Shown here one piece after another: positions 21,842-30,562 of a stretch of DNA of 44,025 nt (the first letter of the stretch is position 1; the number at the start of each line of letters is the position of its first letter). Made by a program: the position numbers and the translations under genes. The DNA is from an uncultured Clostridia bacterium (GTDB lineage Bacteria; Bacillota; Clostridia; TANB77; CAG-508). The notes under the pieces were generated by a model. That model was not told the DNA's origin, did no database searches, and worked only from the letters and a program-made list of their open reading frames with translations. The stretch is taken from the NCBI GenBank assembly GCA_948891265.1, contig CAQUBD010000002.1, positions 1 to 44,025 of the forward strand, written 5' to 3'.

Positions 21842-24685
21842 ATGAACGATAAAATAATTATAAAAGGAGCAAAAGAACATAATTTAAAAAATATAAACCT
21901 AGAAATACCAAGAGATAAAATGGTAGTAGTAACAGGACTTTCAGGCTCAGGAAAATCATCATTAGCATTTGACACACTATATGCAGAAGGCCAAAGAAGA
22001 TATGTAGAAAGTCTATCTTCGTATGCAAGACAATTTTTAGGTATAATGGAGAAGCCAGACGTAGAGTCAATTGAAGGATTATCACCTGCAATATCAATAG
22101 ACCAAAAAACAACATCTAAGAATCCACGTTCAACAGTTGGAACAGTTACAGAAATATATGATTATGTGCGTTTATTGTATGCAAATATTGGTGTACCATA
22201 TTGTCCAAACTGTGGTAAAAAAATTGAAAAACAAACAATTGACCAAATTATTGATAATATTATGGAATTAGATGAAGGTACAAGAATACAAATATTAGCA
22301 CCTGTTGTTAGAAGTAGAAAAGGTGAATTTGTAAAACAATTAGAAGGTTATCAAAAAGATGGTTTTGTAAGAGCTAGAATTGATGGAGAAGTTTATGATT
22401 TATCTGATGAAATAAAATTAGATAAGAATAAAAAGCATGAAATTGAGCTGATCGTTGATAGATTAGTTGTAAAAGGAGATATAAGAAGTAGGCTTGCAGA
22501 GTCTGTTGAAACAGCATTAAAACATGCTGATAATTTAGTGTTAGTAAATATTATAGATAAAGAAAAAAATGAAGATAAAATGGTATTATATAGCTCAAAT
22601 TATGCATGTCCAGATTGTGGTTTCAGTTTTCCAGAGTTATCACCTAGAATGTTTTCATTCAATAATCCATATGGGGCATGTCCAGATTGCATGGGTATAG
22701 GATATTTAATGAAAATGGATGAAGACCTAATAATTCCAGACAAAAATAAAACTTTATATGATGGGGTAAAAGCTTTTGGTTCAAGTACTATGAAAAAGGG
22801 AGATACAATGGCAAAAATGTATTTCGAAAGCATAGGAAAATATTATGGAATTGAAATTAAAAATAAAAAGATAAAAGATTTACCACGTTGGTTTTTAGAA
22901 AAAATCTTATATGGAACAGGTGATGAAAAGATAGATTTTGAATATTCATCACCAGCGGGAGTTAGAAAATTTACAGCTCCATTTGAAGGTGTAATTCCTA
23001 CATTAGATAGACGTTATAGAGAAACACAATCACAAGGAATGAGAACTTTTTATGAAATGTATATGACAAATTCTCATTGTAATACATGTAATGGTGCTCG
23101 ATTAAAACCAGAGATATTAAGTATAAAAATCAATGGCAAAAATATAAATGAAATGACAGATATGTCAATCAAACAAATGAAAGAATTTATAGATAACTTA
23201 CAATTAACAAAAAAAGAAGCTATGATCGCGGATTTAGTTTTAAAAGAGATTAAAACGAGACTTCAATTTTTAATAGATGTAGGACTTGAATATTTAACAT
23301 TATCAAGAGCAGCAGGAACATTATCAGGAGGAGAAGCACAAAGAATTCGTTTAGCAACACAAATTGGTTCAGGTTTAACAGGTGTAATGTATATATTAGA
23401 TGAACCAAGTATAGGATTGCATCAAAGAGATAATGATAGATTAATTGCAACACTTAAAAAATTAAGAGATTTAGGAAATACACTTTTAGTTGTAGAACAT
23501 GATGAAGATACAATGTATGCAGCAGATCAAATAATTGATATTGGACCAGGTGCTGGTGTACATGGTGGGAAGGTTATGGCTCAAGGAACTGCTGAAGAAA
23601 TAAAAGAAGTAAAAGACTCAATTACAGGACAATATTTAAGTGGAAGAAAAAAAATAGAAGTTCCAAAAGCACGAAGAAAACAAACAAAAACAAAAGTAAT
23701 AGAAGTAAAAAATGCGACAGAAAACAATTTAAAAAACGTGAGTGTAAAATTTCCATTAGGAGTATTTACATGTGTCACAGGAGTGTCAGGTTCAGGAAAG
23801 TCAACACTTGTAAATGAAGTATTATATAAAACAGTAGCCAAAGAATTAAATGGAGCATCAGAAAAACCAGGAAAATGCAAAGAAGTAAAAGGATTAGAAA
23901 ACATAGACAAAATAATTAATATAGACCAATCACCAATAGGAAGAACACCACGTTCAAATCCAGCAACATATACAGGAGTATTTGATTTAATTAGAGATAT
24001 TTTTGCAGGAACGAATGAAGCAAAAATGCGTGGATTTGCAAAAGGAAGATTTAGCTTCAATGTAGCAGGAGGAAGATGTGAAAGCTGTAATGGAGATGGT
24101 GTACACAAAATAGAAATGCATTTCTTGCCAGATGTATATGTACCTTGTGAAGTGTGTAAAGGAAAAAGATATAATAGGGAAACTTTAGAAGTAAAATATA
24201 AAGGAAAAACAATAGCAGATGTTCTTGATATGACAGTAGAAGAAGCATTAGAATTTTTTGATAAAATTCCGAAAATAAAACAAAAAATACAAACATTAAA
24301 TGATGTAGGACTCGGTTATATCAAATTAGGACAACCATCAACAACATTGTCAGGTGGGGAAGCTCAAAGGGTTAAACTTGCAACAGAGCTTTCTAAAAAA
24401 GCTACAGGGAAAACATTATATATTTTAGATGAACCAACAACAGGTCTTCATATTGCTGATGTTCATAGATTAGTTGATATTTTACAAAGATTGGTTGATA
24501 CGGGTAATACTATAATTGTTATTGAACATAATTTGGATTTGATAAAAACTTGTGACTATATTATAGATTTAGGACCAGAAGGTGGAGATGGCGGCGGACA
24601 GGTAATTGCAGTTGGAACGCCTGAACAAATTTGTAAGAATGAGCAGAGTTATACAGGGAAATTTTTGAAGAAATATTTAGAATAA
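21842..24685 (+). CDS. uvrA: Excinuclease ABC subunit A
   Basis: 947 residues, full length. UvrA dimers find bulky DNA lesions and load UvrB. Two ABC modules: Walker A GLSGSGKSS near residue 32 and GVSGSGKST near 646; ABC signatures LSGGEAQRIRLA and LSGGEAQRVKLA; Walker B YILDEPSIGLH and YILDEPTTGLH. Zinc cysteines are visible in CPNCGKK, CPDCGFSF/CPDCMGIG, CNTCNGAR and CESCNGDG/CEVCKGKR. GTGAAAGG, part of the upstream repeat, serves as ribosome site. The promoter carries a LexA-like box. Not adjacent to uvrB (28269). Confidence 0.99.
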   Translation: MNDKIIIKGAKEHNLKNINLEIPRDKMVVVTGLSGSGKSSLAFDTLYAEGQRRYVESLSSYARQFLGIMEKPDVESIEGLSPAISIDQKTTSKNPRSTVGTVTEIYDYVRLLYANIGVPYCPNCGKKIEKQTIDQIIDNIMELDEGTRIQILAPVVRSRKGEFVKQLEGYQKDGFVRARIDGEVYDLSDEIKLDKNKKHEIELIVDRLVVKGDIRSRLAESVETALKHADNLVLVNIIDKEKNEDKMVLYSSNYACPDCGFSFPELSPRMFSFNNPYGACPDCMGIGYLMKMDEDLIIPDKNKTLYDGVKAFGSSTMKKGDTMAKMYFESIGKYYGIEIKNKKIKDLPRWFLEKILYGTGDEKIDFEYSSPAGVRKFTAPFEGVIPTLDRRYRETQSQGMRTFYEMYMTNSHCNTCNGARLKPEILSIKINGKNINEMTDMSIKQMKEFIDNLQLTKKEAMIADLVLKEIKTRLQFLIDVGLEYLTLSRAAGTLSGGEAQRIRLATQIGSGLTGVMYILDEPSIGLHQRDNDRLIATLKKLRDLGNTLLVVEHDEDTMYAADQIIDIGPGAGVHGGKVMAQGTAEEIKEVKDSITGQYLSGRKKIEVPKARRKQTKTKVIEVKNATENNLKNVSVKFPLGVFTCVTGVSGSGKSTLVNEVLYKTVAKELNGASEKPGKCKEVKGLENIDKIINIDQSPIGRTPRSNPATYTGVFDLIRDIFAGTNEAKMRGFAKGRFSFNVAGGRCESCNGDGVHKIEMHFLPDVYVPCEVCKGKRYNRETLEVKYKGKTIADVLDMTVEEALEFFDKIPKIKQKIQTLNDVGLGYIKLGQPSTTLSGGEAQRVKLATELSKKATGKTLYILDEPTTGLHIADVHRLVDILQRLVDTGNTIIVIEHNLDLIKTCDYIIDLGPEGGDGGGQVIAVGTPEQICKNEQSYTGKFLKKYLE

Positions 24686-24727
24686 AAATTTAGGTAATTA
24701 TTGTATACATATTTCAAGAATTTTGTA

Positions 24728-24756
24728 TTGACGTACTTAAAAAAAGATGTTAAAAT
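24728..24756 (+). promoter_or_regulatory. Promoter of the HAD gene
   Basis: TTGACG (24728-24733), 17-nt spacer, TGt-TAAAAT (-10 at 24751-24756). Confidence 0.7.
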
Positions 24757-24807
24757 TATTAACATAACATATAGAGAATATATTAACCAACGAATGGAGG
24801 TAAAAGT

Positions 24808-25476
24808 ATGAAAAATGTGCGGACAGTTATATGGGATCTTGATGGTGTAGTTTGGTTTCATTTAAAAGAAGAAACAGACATACTGGCAAGAGCATTAGGA
24901 ATTGCAGAGAAGAAAGAATTTGCCGATGAGTTCAATGATTTTTTTAAGATGTTTATGTCCTATTTTAGCGACAAAATAGTCTCGAAGGATGGAACATTAA
25001 AAATAATTGAAGAAAAGATGCCCATTTTATATTTCTATGGGTATACACCAGAACAATTTTTTAAGGTGTTTGGCAGGTTAAAGTTCAGGTGCAATGATTT
25101 TAATGAAGAGTCATTGTTGGCAATGAAGTATTTATCAGAAAAAGGGATAAAAAACATCGTTAAAACGGATTGGTTCTTAAATATACAGAAGAATATGTTG
25201 AAAAATTATGGACTTTTAGATTACATAGAAGAATTACATTGCTGTGACAATTCCTTTTTGAAGTCTAATCCATTATCTGCTAAAGGAATTATAAAGTCTG
25301 GTAAAGAACAACAATATGTTATGTTGGGAGATTCTTTGGAAAGCGACATTGGATTTGCAGAGCATTCAAGAATAAAATCAATTTGGTTTAATCGGGGAGG
25401 CAGGCATAATAATAATACAAAGCATAATCCCACATTTGAAATTCACTCGTTATTAGAGGTGACAGAAATAATTTGA
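24808..25476 (+). CDS. HAD-superfamily hydrolase (phosphatase/phosphoglucomutase-like)
   Basis: 222 residues. Motif I VIWDLDGVVW has the nucleophile Asp10 and acid/base Asp12. A helical cap follows, then motif II around IVKTDW, and motif III VMLGDSLESDIGFAEHSRIKSIWFNRGG, where the GDSxxxD aspartates bind Mg2+. Soluble; the substrate is probably a small phosphorylated metabolite but cannot be named. Codon use differs from neighbours, including two in-frame CGG arginine codons (24820 and 25393), suggesting recent acquisition. Own promoter and terminator; GGAGG precedes the ATG. Confidence 0.85.
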   Translation: MKNVRTVIWDLDGVVWFHLKEETDILARALGIAEKKEFADEFNDFFKMFMSYFSDKIVSKDGTLKIIEEKMPILYFYGYTPEQFFKVFGRLKFRCNDFNEESLLAMKYLSEKGIKNIVKTDWFLNIQKNMLKNYGLLDYIEELHCCDNSFLKSNPLSAKGIIKSGKEQQYVMLGDSLESDIGFAEHSRIKSIWFNRGGRHNNNTKHNPTFEIHSLLEVTEII

Positions 25477-25522
25477 AAAAATAGCTGATACTATCAATAG
25501 AAGATGGTATCAGCTATTTTTA
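25476..25522 (+). terminator. Terminator of the HAD gene
   Basis: AAAATAGCTGATACTATC pairs with GATGGTATCAGCTATTTT with one G-U pair, then T. The hairpin begins at the stop codon. Confidence 0.9.
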
Positions 25523-25568
25523 AAGGAAATATACTAGAATATTCTTATTATCAAACAGTTTTTATACA

Positions 25569-25618
25569 TAATATTTATATTTTTTTGAATGTAATGACGA
25601 ATGTGATTGGAGAGAGTC
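25569..25618 (-). repeat. CTCTCCAATCACAT repeat, copy 2 (reverse orientation)
   Basis: Reverse complement of the core also found at 20183-20240 and 30330-30381, read here as TTTGAATGTAATGACGAATG then TGATTGGAGAG. Confidence 0.75.
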
Positions 25619-25654
25619 TTAAGAGATATTTTACATAAATTTGTAATATATATA

Positions 25655-25683
25655 TTTACAGTAAAAATATATAGTGATATAAT
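25655..25683 (+). promoter_or_regulatory. Promoter of the ABC exporter operon
   Basis: TTTACA (25655-25660), 17-nt spacer, TGa-TATAAT (-10 at 25678-25683). Confidence 0.75.
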
Positions 25684-25713
25684 TTCATAAAATAGAATTA
25701 AGGGGGATATGAA

Positions 25714-26601
25714 ATGAGCTTAGTATTAAAAAATGTATCAAAAAACTTTATAGGTAAAAAAGCAGTAGACAATATATCATTAACACTAGATAAACCTGGA
25801 GTTTTTGGATTACTTGGAACAAATGGAGCAGGAAAGACTACTACAATAAGAATGTTATTAGGGATAATAAAAAAAGATAGTGGAGAAATTACTTGGAATG
25901 GGAAAACTGTTGAAAGAAAAAATGTTAATTTTGGATATTTACCAGAAGAAAGAGGAGTATATCCAAAAACAAAAATATTTGATCAATTAATGTATTTTGC
26001 GGAACTTAAAGGAATGAAGAAACAAGAAGCAATTAATTCAATAAACAAATGGGCAAAAGTATTAAAGGTAGAAGAATATCTGCAAATGCCAGCTGAAAAA
26101 TTATCAAAAGGAAATCAACAAAAAATTCAATTCATGACTGCAATAATTCATAATCCTGAATTAGTAGTTTTAGATGAACCATTTAGTGGTCTAGATCCAG
26201 TAAATACTGAAATATTGAAAAATATTATTATAGATTTAGTTGCAAATGGAAAATATGTAATAATGTCAGCACATCAAATGGCAACAATAGAGGAATTTTG
26301 TAGTGATATTTTAATCTTAAATAAAGGAAAAACTGTATTACAAGGGAATCTTAAAGAAATAAAAGAATCATATCCTGCAAATAGAGTTGAAGTAGATGTA
26401 AATCAAAATATTGATAATTATATTAAAAAGTTTGAATTAGAAAAGGAAAATGAAAAAGACAATGACTATGTAATAAAAATAAATGATGAAGATGTTGCAC
26501 ACAAACTTTTAAATGAGTTAGTAAAAGATGGAATTGAAATAAATAAGTTTGAAATTAAAAAACCAACGTTGAATGATATTTTTATAGAAAAAGTAGGTTA
26601 A
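25714..26601 (+). CDS. ABC transporter ATP-binding protein, NatA/YhaQ type
   Basis: 295 residues. Walker A GTNGAGKTT near residue 36; signature LSKGNQQKIQFM (the LSKGN variant typical of NatA/YhaQ exporters); Walker B LVVLDEPFSGLDPVN; H-loop SAHQM. A C-terminal extension (about residues 215-295) includes the PTLNDIFIEKVG motif usual for this subfamily. It pairs with the permease 66 bp downstream to make an exporter; B. subtilis NatAB expels sodium, and related systems handle peptides or drugs. Substrate here not determinable. GGGGGAT precedes the ATG. Confidence 0.9.
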   Translation: MSLVLKNVSKNFIGKKAVDNISLTLDKPGVFGLLGTNGAGKTTTIRMLLGIIKKDSGEITWNGKTVERKNVNFGYLPEERGVYPKTKIFDQLMYFAELKGMKKQEAINSINKWAKVLKVEEYLQMPAEKLSKGNQQKIQFMTAIIHNPELVVLDEPFSGLDPVNTEILKNIIIDLVANGKYVIMSAHQMATIEEFCSDILILNKGKTVLQGNLKEIKESYPANRVEVDVNQNIDNYIKKFELEKENEKDNDYVIKINDEDVAHKLLNELVKDGIEINKFEIKKPTLNDIFIEKVG

Positions 26602-26630
26602 TTGAAAAATAATTATCATTTGACATTGTT
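26602..26630 (+). promoter_or_regulatory. 29-bp motif between the ABC genes, shared with the ackA upstream region
   Basis: Matches 39218-39246 at 27 of 29 positions, with core ATTATCATTTGAC. Both copies start at or within a stop codon and end in a possible -35 (TTGACA here). It could be an internal promoter or operator for the permease gene. Confidence 0.5.
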
Positions 26631-26667
26631 ATACATAATTATACTATTAATGAAAGGAAAATAAGAA

Positions 26668-27894
26668 ATGAAAGATTTAGTAACAGTAATTAAATTTACA
26701 ATAAAAGATATGGTAAAAAGAAAATCTTTTATTATATCAACTATTATTATTTTAATACTAATAGTAGCAGGATTTAATATTCCAAATATATTAAAATCTA
26801 TAGGAGGAGAAGATACTCAAGAAAAGTTATTGATAGTTGATGAACAAAATGTTTTCGAAGGTACTCTAGAAAACTTAAATAATATAAATTTAGATTATAA
26901 TATACAAATTGAAAACATAAGTTATGATAAAATTAAAGAAAAAATTGAAAACGAAGAAATAGAATCAGCAATTGTAATTGAAAAACAAGAAAATAATATA
27001 AAAATACGTTATATAGTAGAAAACACTACTATGATGGAAAGTGTACCAGAAGAATTAGTAAACATGATTAATAATATGTATTCTAATTTACAAATAAGCA
27101 AGCTAGGTTTAACATATGAACAATTACAGTCAATTCAACCTAATTTTGAATTTTCGCTAGAACAAACTGAAGAAGAAAAAGCAAGTGGAAATGTATTAGC
27201 AATAATGTTATTATCAATTGTACTATTCTATGCAATATATTTCTGTGCATATCAAGTATCAAGTTCAATAACAACAGAAAAAACATCAAAGATAATGGAG
27301 ACTTTAGTGACTTCAACAACTCCAAAAACTATTGTATTAGGAAAAACAATAGGAATTGGAATAGTAGGACTATTACAAATGATTATTATCGTTGGAACTG
27401 CAATAATAAGTGCAAAATCATTTTTAGAGCCAGAAATGATAGACGCTATATTAGATTTATCTAATATTACGCCATATTTAGCAATTGTTACAATAGTATA
27501 CTTTATATTAGGATATTTAGCTTATGCTTTATTATATGCACTAACAGGGTCAACAGTTAGTAAACCAGAAGATATACAATCAGCTAATACACCTGTTGCA
27601 ATTTTAGCAGTTATAGGATTTTATTTATCATATTTTACAATGATGAATCCTACAAGTGAATTAAATGTATTTGCATCAATGTTTCCAATTTCGTCACCAT
27701 TTTGTATGCCTTTTAGAGTTATGATGGGAATTGCAAGTGCATCAGATGTTGCTATCTCAATTACTATTTTAGTAGTTACAATTTTAATAATAGCTCAAAT
27801 TGCAATAAAAATTTATTCAAGTGCGATTTTTAATTATGGAACAAAGATGAGTTTTAAAGATATTATTAAAATTTATAAAGACAAAAATAATTAA
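26668..27894 (+). CDS. ABC exporter permease, NatB/YhaP type
   Basis: 408 residues. One N-terminal transmembrane helix (about 20-40), a large extracytoplasmic loop (about 45-170), then five to six helices in the C-terminal half (about 175-385). This is the ABC2_membrane_3 layout of NatB/YhaP. The segment SSITTEKTSKIMETLVTSTTPKTIVLGKTIGIG near residues 195-227 is the conserved coupling region of this family. Cotranscribed with or overlapping in control with the ATPase gene. GAAAGGAAA precedes the ATG. Confidence 0.88.
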   Translation: MKDLVTVIKFTIKDMVKRKSFIISTIIILILIVAGFNIPNILKSIGGEDTQEKLLIVDEQNVFEGTLENLNNINLDYNIQIENISYDKIKEKIENEEIESAIVIEKQENNIKIRYIVENTTMMESVPEELVNMINNMYSNLQISKLGLTYEQLQSIQPNFEFSLEQTEEEKASGNVLAIMLLSIVLFYAIYFCAYQVSSSITTEKTSKIMETLVTSTTPKTIVLGKTIGIGIVGLLQMIIIVGTAIISAKSFLEPEMIDAILDLSNITPYLAIVTIVYFILGYLAYALLYALTGSTVSKPEDIQSANTPVAILAVIGFYLSYFTMMNPTSELNVFASMFPISSPFCMPFRVMMGIASASDVAISITILVVTILIIAQIAIKIYSSAIFNYGTKMSFKDIIKIYKDKNN

Positions 27895-27911
27895 GAAAAT
27901 GAAAAATTCTC

Positions 27912-27940
27912 TTTACATATATATGAAATAGATGTATAAT
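27912..27940 (+). promoter_or_regulatory. Promoter of the 68-residue protein gene
   Basis: TTTACA (27912-27917), 17-nt spacer, TATAAT (27935-27940). Confidence 0.75.
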
Positions 27941-27984
27941 AATTGTTATAGTTAAAGTATACTTACATTTTAGGAGGGTACAAT

Positions 27985-28191
27985 ATGAAAAAGGAAGAAA
28001 TGGAAGAAGTATTTGAACGGGTAAGAAAGTTTTTAAATAATGAAAAAGAAAAGAAATTTCAAATTATTCTTTCTAATGGAGAAATTGAATGGCTTGAAAA
28101 AAATCTGTACGAAAGTGATGTACAGGTTGAAATAACAAGCAAAAAAAATCTCTCCAAAGGACGTATAAAAATAACCTTGATGAAAATGTGA
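27985..28191 (+). CDS. 68-residue protein of unknown function
   Basis: Charged small protein (MKKEEMEEVFERVRKF ... KGRIKITLMKM) predicted as an N-terminal helix followed by beta strands; no family recognised. It has a good promoter, AGGAGGG before the ATG and its own terminator, so it is a true gene and not part of the uvrB operon. Residue 12 is encoded by CGG (28018-28020) in frame, one of the few sense uses of that codon in the window; skipping the C there would lead to GGG-TAA and end the protein. Confidence 0.65.
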   Translation: MKKEEMEEVFERVRKFLNNEKEKKFQIILSNGEIEWLEKNLYESDVQVEITSKKNLSKGRIKITLMKM

Positions 28192-28220
28192 AAAGGATTG
28201 TGTTTATAACAATCCTTTTT
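28191..28220 (+). terminator. Terminator after the 68-residue gene
   Basis: AAAAGGATTGT (28191-28201) pairs with ACAATCCTTTT, followed by T. It separates this gene from uvrB. A TATAAT at 28242-28247 may then serve uvrB, with a poor -35. Confidence 0.85.
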
Positions 28221-28268
28221 ATTGTAGTAATGAATAATAGTTATAATAAAAATAAATGGAGGAAAAAA

Positions 28269-30225
28269 ATGTTTAAATTACACTCAGAATATAATCCAAC
28301 TGGTGACCAACCACAGGCAATAGAATATCTATCAAAAGGAATAGAAGAAGGAAAGAAATTTCAGACACTTCTAGGTGTTACAGGCTCACGGAAAAACTTT
28401 TACAATGGCAAATATTATACAAAAAGTTCAAAAACCAACATTAGTTTTAGCACACAATAAAACATTAGCTGGGCAACTATATTCCGAATTTAAAGAGTTT
28501 TTCCCAGAAAACAATGTTGAGTATTTTGTATCCTATTATGATTATTACCAACCTGAAAGCTATATCCCATCTTCTGACACATATATAGAAAAAGATGCAT
28601 CCATAAATGATGAAATAGACAAACTACGTCATTCAGCAACTGCATCACTATTTGAAACAAAAGATGTAATAATTGTAGCATCTGTTTCATGTATATATGG
28701 TTTAGGAGATCCTATTGATTATGAGCACATGATAGTTTCATTAAGACCTGGTATGCAAAAATCTCGTGAAGAAATTATGAAAAAATTAATTAATATGCAG
28801 TACTCTAGAAATGAAATTGATTTTAAAAGAGGAACTTTTAGAGCAAAAGGAGATATTTTAGAAATTTATCCATCAGATCAAAGTGAAGCTGCTATCCGTG
28901 TAGAATTTTGGGGAGATGAAGTTGAAAAAATACATGAAATAAATCCTTTAACAGGAAAGCCTGTTGCAGAAAGAAAGCATGTTATGGTTTTCCCTAATTC
29001 ACATTATGTAACAACATCTGATAAAATGGAGCGTGCTCTTGGAACTATTGAAGAGGAATTGCAAGAACGTATAAAATATTTTAAAGATAATAACAAACTT
29101 ATTGAAGCTCAAAGAATTGATGAGAGAACAAATTTTGATATGGAAATGATGAAAGAAACCGGTTTTTGTCAAGGTATAGAAAACTATTCTAGACACATAA
29201 GTGGAAGACCTACTGGTTCTCCACCATTTACTCTATTTGATTATTTACCAGATGATTTCTTATTACTAATTGACGAATCACATGCTACAATTCCACAAGT
29301 TAGAGCCATGTACAATGGAGATAGAGCTAGAAAAGAATCTTTAGTTAATTATGGATTTAGATTACCATCTGCTTTTGATAATAGACCTTTAAAATTTGAA
29401 GAATTTGAAAATAAAATAAATCAGGTAGTTTTCGTTAGTGCTACACCTGCAGATTATGAAAAAGAACATTCAAAGGAAAATGTTGTTGAACAAATTATTA
29501 GACCTACTGGACTTTTAGATCCTAAAATCGAAGTTAAGCCTGTAACAAATCAAATTGATGATTTAATTGAACAAATTAGAATTAGAGTAGAAAAAAATCA
29601 AAGAGTTTTGGTTACTACTTTAACTAAAAAAATGGCAGAAGATCTGACTTCTTATTTGCAAAGTTTAGATATAAAAGTAAATTACATGCATTCTGATATC
29701 AAAGCATTAGAAAGAATGGAAATTATAAGAAACTTAAGACTTGGAGAGTTTGATGTATTAGTTGGTATAAATCTTTTAAGAGAAGGTTTAGATATTCCAG
29801 AAGTTTCATTAGTTGCAATATTGGATGCTGATAAAGAAGGTTTTTTGCGTTCAGAACGTTCTTTAATTCAAACTATTGGACGTGCTGCTAGAAATACTGA
29901 AGGCACTGTTATTATGTATGCAGATGAACTTACAGATTCTATGGAAAAAGCTATTTCAGAAACTAATAGAAGAAGAAAAATACAAGAAGAATATAATTTA
30001 GCACATGGAATTACGCCAAAAACTATTAATAAATCTGTTAGAGAGACTATTAGTATTACTAAACAAGAAGATATTGGTGTTGAGTTTAAGATGGAAAGTA
30101 CAGATGATATTAAAGATACTATTACCAAATTGACTGATGAAATGCTTAAATATGCTGCTTCTATGGAATTTGAAAAAGCTGCTGAAATTAGAGATAAAAT
30201 TAGAGAATTAGAAAAGTTATTATAA
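28269..30225 (+). CDS. uvrB: Excinuclease ABC subunit B, apparent +1 frameshift at a CGG codon inside Walker A
   Basis: UvrB is the helicase-like damage verifier of nucleotide excision repair. From ATG 28269 (after GGAGG) the protein reads MFKLHSEYNPTGDQPQAI ... TLLGVTGS, and the frame must move +1 at 28389 to give GKTFTMANIIQ. The frame change thus lies within the ATP-binding P-loop. Zero frame ends at 28460. Downstream motifs are intact: NKTLAGQL, YFVSYYDYYQPESYIP, the beta-hairpin region, FVSATPADYE, DVLVGINLLREGLDIPEVSLVAILDADKEGFLRS, TIGRAARN and a C-terminal UVR domain. Corrected length is 651 residues, normal for UvrB. Confidence 0.93.
28389..28391 (+). other. In-frame CGG at the uvrB frame change
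   Basis: Context TCA-CGG-AAA in zero frame, TCA-(C)-GGA-AAA in the productive frame, giving the invariant P-loop glycine of SGKT. No other in-frame CGG occurs in uvrB; the one at 29160 is out of frame (ACC-GGT). Confidence 0.88.
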
Positions 30226-30260
30226 ACCAAAAGCTTAAATTCATGAGGAATGTTCACGAG

Positions 30261-30381
30261 AAATCTCTATATATTTATATTCATTTTTCATTTCATTCCT
30301 CGGTTCAATACGAGTTCTAAAAAACCCTCTCCAATCACATTCGTCATTTCATTCAAAAGGAATATAAATATATAGAGATTT
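30261..30381 (+). repeat. Repeat with perfect 22-bp terminal inverted repeats, containing the CTCTCCAATCACAT core
   Basis: The arms 30261-30282 and 30360-30381 are exact reverse complements of 22 bp, 77 bp apart. The inner right side is copy 3 of the 20183-20240 family. A nested GAGGAATG/CATTCCTC pairing is also present. It looks like a miniature element or a large RNA hairpin. Together with copy E it fills the gap 30226-30562. Confidence 0.75.
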
Positions 30382-30400
30382 AGCCTGAGTGAAAGAGGAG

Positions 30401-30506
30401 CATTACACAGAAAAATTGCTGTGCAATTTTTCACGGGCGAACAAAGACACGGACTTTACAATATCTAAAACAGAGAAAATGTTATTAATGTCCGCTTTTG
30501 TTCTTG
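30401..30506 (+). repeat. Three-hairpin intergenic element, copy E (stem 1 missing)
   Basis: Stem 2 AAAATTGC with GCAATTTT, then GGGCGAACAAAG and GGAC pairing with GTCC and the tail CTTTTGTTC. The tail is shared base for base with the end of copy A. The last bases overlap the -35 of the next promoter. Confidence 0.7.
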
Positions 30507-30532
30507 AAACAAAAAATAATATATGATATATT
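30504..30532 (+). promoter_or_regulatory. Promoter of the 434-residue membrane protein gene
   Basis: TTGAAA (30504-30509), 17-nt spacer, TGa-TATATT (-10 at 30527-30532). Confidence 0.6.
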
Positions 30533-30562
30533 ATAAATATAAAATAAAAGAGGAGGTACAAA

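Noticed and set aside
28188..28460. Independent 90-residue ORF before uvrB
   Set aside because: Its first codons lie in the terminator of the 68-residue gene; from 28269 on it is the true N-terminus of UvrB.
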